Assembly: GCA_021804525.1 (NCBI GenBank)
Contig: JAJZHJ010000130.1
Coordinates: forward strand, 1 to 5,280
DNA length: 5,280 bases
Direction of reading: 5' to 3'
Source: Bacteroidota bacterium
GTDB lineage: Bacteria; Bacteroidota; Bacteroidia; Bacteroidales; Paludibacteraceae
Of this stretch, positions 1-4,133 are shown piece after piece. The translations under genes were made by a program, and so were the position numbers. Below the pieces are notes generated by a model that ran no database searches, had not been told where the DNA came from, and worked only from the letters and a program-made list of their open reading frames with translations. The first letter of the stretch is position 1. Each line of letters begins with the position of its first letter.

Positions 1-279
1 CAAAAAAAAGACCTATTTTTGGAAAATAAAAGAAGATACGTTTTTTTCAAAGAGAATGTTGTGGTGTTGTTGACAATGCGCCATCTTAATGAAGATGACC
101 ATTAAATTGGTTGCTTAATCTTCTTTAGCTCGAATTTTACCGGATTTGATAGAAAGAAATGTGTGAATTATGTAACTTATTTACTGTGTTATGCAAACTC
201 TTTTGTATAAATGATGCGTACCTTTATCCGTTTATATCTAAAAAATCAGTTTGATACAAATATATTCGCTACACACAAT

Positions 280-287
280 TACTTTTG
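280..287 (+). promoter_or_regulatory. Candidate Bacteroidota-type -7 promoter box
   Basis: TACTTTTG matches the TAnnTTTG consensus known for the primary sigma factor of Bacteroidota. The nearest upstream TTTG (250-253) is 26 nt away, longer than the usual spacing of about 20 nt, so the -33 partner is poor. The position would give a leader of about 130 nt before the AraC start at 429. Another match (TATTTTTG, 14-21) shows that such matches occur by chance in this AT-rich DNA. Confidence 0.22.
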
Positions 288-340
288 GGGATGTTGGTAT
301 ATGAGTTTCTGCAGACTTTGACCGAACAAATTATTTTCGG

Positions 341-424
341 ATGAAACGAGCACGACAAATAAATTTAGACACACAAGGAAATGTTTTTGTGCGAGTTCCA
401 TGTGACCATAAAAAACAATTATAA
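341..424 (+). CDS. Possible 27-aa leader ORF (doubtful)
   Basis: An ATG at 341 opens a 27-codon frame ending in TAA at 422-424, only 4 nt before the preferred AraC start at 429. The peptide begins MKRARQINLD and ends CDHKKQL, and I recognise no family. The frame can be read back without a stop to about 305. The close abutment to the AraC start would suit translational coupling, but a frame this short arises easily by chance and there is no ribosome-binding signal. It is listed only because of its position. Confidence 0.12.
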   Translation: MKRARQINLDTQGNVFVRVPCDHKKQL

Positions 425-428
425 ACAC

Positions 429-1010
429 ATGAAACTCTACATCAAATATATGGTGAGCAACCGCTGTAAGATAGCAGTCAAAGATGTGTTGAAAAAACTC
501 GGACTGCACTTCATCGTCGTCGATTTGGGCGAAGTGGAGGTAATGGAGCATATTACCTCGGAAGAGCAAGAACAATTGCGACTTGCATTGCTTGATATAG
601 GCTTCGAATTGATGGACAACAAGCGAGCCGTATTGGTGGAACGAATAAAAAATGTGATTATTGAAATAGTACATTATTCCGATGAAGTAATCAAAATCAA
701 GTTCTCTGATTATCTGAGTGAAAAATTAAATTATGATTATACCTATTTGGCGAATCTTTTTTCTGAAGTGCAAGGTACTACGATCGAGAAATTCTTGATA
801 AATCACAAAATTGAACGGATTAAGGAGCTGATTATTTATGATGAACTCAATATTTCGGAAATTGCATGGAAGATGAATTACAGTAGCGTTGCCCACATGT
901 CCAATCAATTTAAGAAAGTGACAGGACTTACTCCTTCGCATTTCAAAGAATTGAAAGCAAAAAAGCGAATATCGATAGAAAATATTGGGAATGAGAATGA
1001 TAAAATTTGA
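429..1010 (+). CDS. AraC-type transcriptional regulator with HMA-like N-terminal domain
   Basis: This is a 193-aa cytoplasmic DNA-binding protein. Residues about 92-177 form the AraC/XylS double helix-turn-helix: the first around residues 92-135 (DYLSEKLNYDYTYLANLFSE) and the second around 141-175, with the family signature NQFKKVTGLTPSHFK at 159-173. The N-terminal 64 residues are not a sugar-binding cupin. Their beta-alpha-beta-beta-alpha-beta pattern resembles a heavy-metal-associated (HMA) ferredoxin fold, with MVSNRC (8-13) where HMA domains carry CxxC. A linker helix follows (about 65-83). I chose the start at 429 because MKLYIKYMV begins the first predicted strand and, from memory, matches how related Bacteroidota proteins start. 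An upstream in-frame ATG at 381 would add 16 poorly ordered residues. It is the first gene of a three-gene cluster, 28 nt before the kinase, and may be the transcriptional output of the phosphorelay, although it has no receiver domain. Confidence 0.9.
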   Translation: MKLYIKYMVSNRCKIAVKDVLKKLGLHFIVVDLGEVEVMEHITSEEQEQLRLALLDIGFELMDNKRAVLVERIKNVIIEIVHYSDEVIKIKFSDYLSEKLNYDYTYLANLFSEVQGTTIEKFLINHKIERIKELIIYDELNISEIAWKMNYSSVAHMSNQFKKVTGLTPSHFKELKAKKRISIENIGNENDKI

Positions 1011-1088
1011 ATGAACGAAGGCAGTATAACCCAATTCAATGAAAGCAGCAAGAATGAAAGATGCTCAATACAACAGAAGTTTGATTGA
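1011..1088 (+). other. 25-codon ORF abutting the AraC stop, out of frame with the kinase
   Basis: ATG at 1011 follows the AraC TGA (1008-1010) with no gap and opens a frame that stops at TGA 1086-1088, overlapping the kinase start at 1039 in another frame. The peptide begins MNEGSITQFN and resembles no family I know. It could be a coupling ORF, a trace of a former longer kinase N-terminus disrupted by an indel, or chance. The kinase frame itself is closed upstream by TAA at 1027-1029. Confidence 0.15.
1024..1033 (+). repeat. Leader block GTATAACCCA, copy 1 (before the kinase)
   Basis: The 10-mer GTATAACCCA ends 5 nt before the kinase ATG at 1039. The same 10-mer occurs at 3394-3403, ending 6 nt before the receiver ATG at 3410. 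The similarity continues loosely upstream in both places (ATGAA, then AGG, then the 10-mer). It may be a translation-initiation element or the result of duplication. It does not look like a Shine-Dalgarno sequence. Confidence 0.5.
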
Positions 1089-3399
1089 GGCCAGTTTGAA
1101 TCCGTTGGTTACAATCAACAATGAAGGCCAAATCACTGATATGAACGAAGCGATGTCCACCATTACGGGAATTCCTCGCGAAAAGCTTATTGGTACCTCC
1201 TATTGTGACTATTTTACTGAGCCATTAAAAGCACGTGCTGTATATCAGGAAGTGTTTGCTAAAGGTTCGGTGGCTGATTCACCTCTCACGCTTCGTAATA
1301 GAAACGGCAAATTGACTGACGTATTATTTAATGGATCAGTTTATCAAGATGATGAAGGGAATGTGCGTGGAATTGTCGTTGTTGCTCGAGATGCTACAGC
1401 TCAAAAACTGCTTTCCAACTATTCGCTCAGCCTCATTGAAGCAAGCCTTGATCCATTAGTTACCATCAACACCGAAGGGAAAATTACGGATATGAATGAG
1501 GCTCTGGTGAATATAACCGGTCTGTCCCGAGAAAACCTCATTGAAACAGACTTTTTCGACTATTTTACAGAACCACAAAAAGCACGTGAAGTATATAAGG
1601 AAGTGTTTGCTAAAGGATCGGTTGCCGATTCACCTCTCACTCTTCGTCATAAGGATGGCAAGTTGACGGATGTTTTATTCAATGGATCGGTTTACAAAGA
1701 TGACGAAGGAAATGTATTGGGCATCGTGATTGTTGCCAGAGATGTCACCGATCAGAAAAGAATTGAAACGGAGTTGTTAGAAGCAAAAGTGTTTGCTGAA
1801 ATGGCAACAGAAATTGCCGAAAAAGCGAAAGTGAAAGCCGAAAATGCTACACGAACAGCCGAAAATGCTTTAAAAGCTAAACAACAGTTTTTGTCCAATA
1901 TGAGCCATGAAATTCGTACACCTATGAATGCGATTATTGGATTCACAAAAGTGCTTTTGAAAACCGATATGTCAGCCAAACAGCAAGAATATTTACAAGC
2001 TATCAAATTAAGTGGAGATTCATTAATTGTTCTTATCAATGACATTCTTGATTTGGCAAAAGTGGATGCCGGAAAAATGATTTTTGAACAGACTCCTTTC
2101 AGATTATCCTCCTCCATCACCGCAATGCTTCATTTGTTTGAGTCAAAAATCCGTGAAAAAAATGTTTCGCTGATCAAAGATTACGACCATCGAATTCCGG
2201 AAGTATTAGTGGGCGATTCGGTGCGTTTGCATCAGATTATACTAAACCTGATGAGCAATGCAGTAAAGTTTACTTCAAGCGGTCAAATTACCGTTAGCGT
2301 TCATCTACTGACTGAAGATGCCGAGAAAGTAACAATTGAGTTTGCTGTATCGGATACTGGAATTGGGATAGCCGAAGATAAAATGGCAACTATTTTTGAA
2401 AACTTTCAACAGGCATCGAGCGATACGTCAAGGTTGTATGGCGGAACAGGATTAGGGCTTGCTATTGTGAAGCAATTAGTTGAACCGCAAGGAGGGAGTG
2501 TCCGAGTGAAAAGTGTTGTGAATGAAGGCTCTACATTTAGTTTTACTTTGAGTTTTCTGAAAACGAATGAAAAAGTTGAAGTGGAAATAAAATCAGAAGA
2601 TGAGGATCCGGAAAACATAGATATCAGGGTATTAGTGGTAGAAGATATTCCCCTCAATCAGTTATTGATGAAAACTATTTTGGATGATTTCGGATTCGAA
2701 CGTGATGTTGCTGCCAATGGAAAAATCGCTATCGAATATTTACAAAATAAAGCATACGATGTTGTTTTGATGGATTTGCAAATGCCTGAAATGAATGGGT
2801 TTGAAGCTACAGATTATATTCGCAATACGATGAAATCCAACATTCCGATTATTGCGTTAACAGCCGATGTAACCACCGTTGATTTGGCAAAATGCAAAGC
2901 TGTCGGCATGAATGACTATATTGCCAAGCCCATTGATGAAAGGGTTTTGTATCATAAAATCATTGGATTAGCAAATAATCCTGATTTACTAAAAGATTCC
3001 TCATTGCAAGAGAATAAGCACGCAGATATAAAAAAAATAAAATATACTAACTTAGATCATTTACTCCAAATCACAAAAGCAAATCCCAAATTGATGATGG
3101 AAATGATTTCGCTATATCTGGAGCAAACGCCACCATTAATTATTGCTATGAATCAAAGTTTTCAGCAAAAAGATTGGCTTGCTTTACATGCTGCTGTACA
3201 TAAAATGATTCCTTCCTTTTCGATTGTGGGAATGAGTGTCGATTTTGAAAATATGGCAAAACGTATTCAGGAATATGCTAATACACAACAACAAACTGTT
3301 AATATGAGCAATATGGTGCTTGAACTGGGAGACATTTGTACACAAGCCTGTGTGGAATTGGAATTAGAGTTGAGTAAAATAAAAAATGAAAGGGTATAA
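1039..3399 (+). CDS. Soluble hybrid histidine kinase: PAS-PAS-HisKA-HATPase-REC-HPt
   Basis: This 786-aa protein has no signal peptide or membrane segment, so it senses in the cytoplasm. Domains: PAS 1 (about 11-127) and PAS 2 (128-244); an Ala/Glu/Lys-rich signalling coiled coil (about 245-284) with heptads such as AEKAKVK, AENATRT and AENALKA; HisKA with H-box SHEIRTP and phospho-acceptor His290; HATPase_c with N-box Asn403/Asn407, G1 DTGIGI (439-444), F-box IFENF (452-456) and G2 GGTGLGL (468-474); a receiver with Glu535/Asp536, phospho-acceptor Asp579 (MDLQMPEMNG), Thr608 and Lys630-Pro631; and a C-terminal HPt (about 667-780) with HKMIPSFSIVG and likely phospho-His721. All catalytic residues are present, so a full His-Asp-His relay is expected. 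The start at 1039 is the first ATG after an in-frame TAA at 1027-1029; ATG 1054 is also possible. Only about 10 residues precede PAS 1, and I recall relatives with longer N-termini. It lies between the AraC regulator and a stand-alone receiver, its likely partner. The signal is unknown. Confidence 0.96.
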   Translation: MKAARMKDAQYNRSLIEASLNPLVTINNEGQITDMNEAMSTITGIPREKLIGTSYCDYFTEPLKARAVYQEVFAKGSVADSPLTLRNRNGKLTDVLFNGSVYQDDEGNVRGIVVVARDATAQKLLSNYSLSLIEASLDPLVTINTEGKITDMNEALVNITGLSRENLIETDFFDYFTEPQKAREVYKEVFAKGSVADSPLTLRHKDGKLTDVLFNGSVYKDDEGNVLGIVIVARDVTDQKRIETELLEAKVFAEMATEIAEKAKVKAENATRTAENALKAKQQFLSNMSHEIRTPMNAIIGFTKVLLKTDMSAKQQEYLQAIKLSGDSLIVLINDILDLAKVDAGKMIFEQTPFRLSSSITAMLHLFESKIREKNVSLIKDYDHRIPEVLVGDSVRLHQIILNLMSNAVKFTSSGQITVSVHLLTEDAEKVTIEFAVSDTGIGIAEDKMATIFENFQQASSDTSRLYGGTGLGLAIVKQLVEPQGGSVRVKSVVNEGSTFSFTLSFLKTNEKVEVEIKSEDEDPENIDIRVLVVEDIPLNQLLMKTILDDFGFERDVAANGKIAIEYLQNKAYDVVLMDLQMPEMNGFEATDYIRNTMKSNIPIIALTADVTTVDLAKCKAVGMNDYIAKPIDERVLYHKIIGLANNPDLLKDSSLQENKHADIKKIKYTNLDHLLQITKANPKLMMEMISLYLEQTPPLIIAMNQSFQQKDWLALHAAVHKMIPSFSIVGMSVDFENMAKRIQEYANTQQQTVNMSNMVLELGDICTQACVELELELSKIKNERV
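1069..1770 (+). repeat. Tandem 351-bp repeat encoding the two PAS domains
   Basis: Two units of exactly 117 codons (1069-1419 and 1420-1770) lie head to tail inside the kinase gene. Counted by eye, 87 of 117 residues are identical. Shared blocks include SLIEASL, ITDMNEA, DYFTEP, EVFAKGSVADSPLTLR and GKLTDVLFNGSVY. DNA similarity is high in the second half of each unit (near 1251-1305 and 1602-1656) with mostly synonymous changes. This indicates an internal duplication with both copies kept functional. Differences cluster between residues 39 and 57 of copy 1 and their counterparts in copy 2, a region likely to line the ligand pocket. Confidence 0.9.
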
Positions 3400-3403
3400 C
3401 CCA
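3394..3403 (+). repeat. Leader block GTATAACCCA, copy 2 (before the receiver gene)
   Basis: This is identical to the 10-mer at 1024-1033 and sits at nearly the same distance (6 nt) from the next start codon. Here it overlaps the end of the kinase gene, whose TAA stop is part of the block (3397-3399). The conserved spacing to ATG 3410 favours that start over ATG 3386. Confidence 0.5.
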
Positions 3404-3409
3404 TTACAC

Positions 3410-3844
3410 ATGAAAAATCAAAATAAAATACAGCTTTTCCTTGTTGATGATGATGCCTTATTCCTCAGATCATTAGAAATTGAATTTCAACAACATACTG
3501 ATTTTGTCATTGAAACGTATGCAACCGGCGAACTTTGCATAGAGAATTTATCACACAACCCCGATGTAATTATTTTGGATTACATCCTTGACAGCTTGGA
3601 GAAGAAAGCCATGAATGGAATTGAAACATTGGATAAAATAAAAGCTGTCAATCCCGATATTCCTGTCGTAATATTATCCTGTCAGGATAATATTGAGGTA
3701 GCGGTAGATTGTATGCACCACAAAGCCTTCGATTATGTGAGGAAAAGTGAGACCGCTTTTCTCCGCTTGCAAAAAATTATCACCACTATTTATCAATATA
3801 AAAAATTGGAAAAAGAGTTGAATTGGTATATGGATAGAATGTAA
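3410..3844 (+). CDS. Single-domain response regulator (receiver only)
   Basis: This is a 144-aa cytoplasmic receiver domain with no output domain. It shows the acidic pair Asp13/Asp14 (LVDDDALF), phospho-acceptor Asp57 (VIILDYILD), Ser90 in the usual Thr/Ser position (VVILSCQD) and the conserved Lys112 (AFDYVRKSE). The C-terminus, about residues 120-144, is helical and ends LNWYMDRM. It starts 10 nt after the kinase stop. An in-frame ATG at 3386 overlaps the kinase by 14 nt and would add only MKGYNPLH before the receiver fold, so 3410 is preferred. It is the natural acceptor for phosphate from the kinase HPt domain (His721), giving a four-step His-Asp-His-Asp relay. Without a DNA-binding domain it must act by protein contact, perhaps on the co-encoded AraC protein or another target. 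This is inference. Confidence 0.93.
   Translation: MKNQNKIQLFLVDDDALFLRSLEIEFQQHTDFVIETYATGELCIENLSHNPDVIILDYILDSLEKKAMNGIETLDKIKAVNPDIPVVILSCQDNIEVAVDCMHHKAFDYVRKSETAFLRLQKIITTIYQYKKLEKELNWYMDRM
3670..3694. repeat. Perfect inverted repeat, 11-bp arms, inside the receiver gene
   Basis: AATATTATCCT (3670-3680) and AGGATAATATT (3684-3694) are exact reverse complements around a 3-nt GTC spacer. The left arm's TCCT plus spacer also forms TCCTGTC (3677-3683), a direct repeat of 3661-3667. The dyad lies over codons for the conserved stretch VVILSCQDNIE, so it may be a codon coincidence. No T-run follows, so it is not a terminator. Confidence 0.6.
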
Positions 3845-3882
3845 ATGCTATATGTCAGCTCTTCTATAGAGGGGCGATTGGA

Positions 3883-3930
3883 GCAAAAAGCGTTGTCTGC
3901 GAATAAGCGGCAACGCTTTTTGCTGTTTTT
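3883..3930 (+). terminator. Rho-independent terminator closing the three-gene cluster
   Basis: Perfect 13-bp arms GCAAAAAGCGTTG (3883-3895) and CAACGCTTTTTGC (3911-3923) continue inward, after one bulged T, with CTGC/GCGG (3897-3900 and 3907-3910, one G-T pair), leaving a GAATAA hexaloop. TGTTTTT (3924-3930) follows. It begins 38 nt after the receiver stop. Because the arms contain A5/T5, the inner GC stem is followed by T5 on either strand, so the element could also stop transcription from the right. Confidence 0.85.
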
Positions 3931-4014
3931 AGAAAGCGTATTGCTCAAAAGACAATGTGTGAATGTTGCAATTCTTTTCTAAAATTGTGTAAGGCTTTTC
4001 TTTGTCCAGATTGC

Positions 4015-4022
4015 CATCTTTG
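4015..4022 (+). promoter_or_regulatory. Candidate -7 box for the lipoprotein gene
   Basis: CATCTTTG, followed by TAGCATGG, matches the Bacteroidota -7 consensus TAnnTTTG in 7 of 8 positions and lies 36 nt before the ATG at 4059, a plausible leader length. A TTTG at 4001-4004 is too close to be the -33 element, and no well-spaced partner is obvious. A promoter is expected between the terminator and this gene, which raises the prior. Confidence 0.35.
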
Positions 4023-4058
4023 TAGCATGGAATTTTATTTACAATTAAAGTCAAAAGT

Positions 4059-4133
4059 ATGAAAAAGAAGAAGCTACTAACAGCCATTGCAATCTTATCG
4101 ATTGTATTCTTGGCGGGGTGCAAAAAAGACGAC
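4059..4133 (+). other. Lipoprotein signal peptide plus surface-export signal
   Basis: The signal peptide has four lysines, a core LLTAIAILSIVF and the lipobox LAGC with Cys21 (codon 4119-4121). The next four residues, KKDD (4122-4133), fit the Lys plus acidic-pair pattern described for Bacteroidota surface lipoproteins (Q-K-D-D-E type in Capnocytophaga). The predicted location is the outer face of the outer membrane. Confidence 0.8.

Larger units (their letters stand above)
1..428. other. AT-rich upstream region without a convincing gene
   Basis: No open reading frame of convincing length or recognisable family lies here on either strand. The stretch contains A- and T-runs (2-9 and 41-47), a small dyad (CATCTT at 82-87 with AAGATG at 92-97, 4-nt loop), one match to the Bacteroidota -7 box (280-287) and a 27-codon ORF (341-424). 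It is long for an intergenic gap, so it may carry the promoter and leader of the three-gene cluster. No end of an upstream gene can be recognised at the left edge. Confidence 0.55.

Noticed and set aside
82..123. Possible alternative hairpins in the leader (CATCTT/AAGATG against GAAGAT/ATCTTC)
   Set aside because: The stems are only 6 bp, AT-rich and have no T-run or conserved core, so an attenuator or riboswitch cannot be supported.
381..428. N-terminal extension of the AraC protein from ATG 381
   Set aside because: The 16 added residues (MFLCEFHVTIKNNYKH) precede the first strand of a complete domain and look unlike a domain start. The AAGGAA touching that ATG is too close to act as a Shine-Dalgarno sequence.
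279..674. Reverse-strand open frame of 131 codons over the AraC gene and its leader
   Set aside because: It overlaps the well-supported AraC coding sequence, shows no family features, and is rich in Phe/His/Tyr as expected from an antisense reading.
726..1034. Reverse-strand open frame opposite the AraC DNA-binding domain
   Set aside because: It is antisense to a conserved helix-turn-helix region and has no independent support.
1752..2120. Reverse-strand open frame opposite the kinase coiled coil and HisKA domain
   Set aside because: The Ala/Ser/Phe-rich product mirrors the repetitive Ala/Glu/Lys codons of the coiled coil, so it is a shadow.
2406..2657. Reverse-strand open frame opposite the kinase HATPase-receiver linker
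   Set aside because: It is short, antisense to conserved catalytic motifs, and has no recognisable content.
1039..3399. Kinase considered as a degenerate or inactive enzyme
   Set aside because: The H, N, G1, F and G2 boxes, receiver residues and HPt histidine are all present, with no frameshift or stop.
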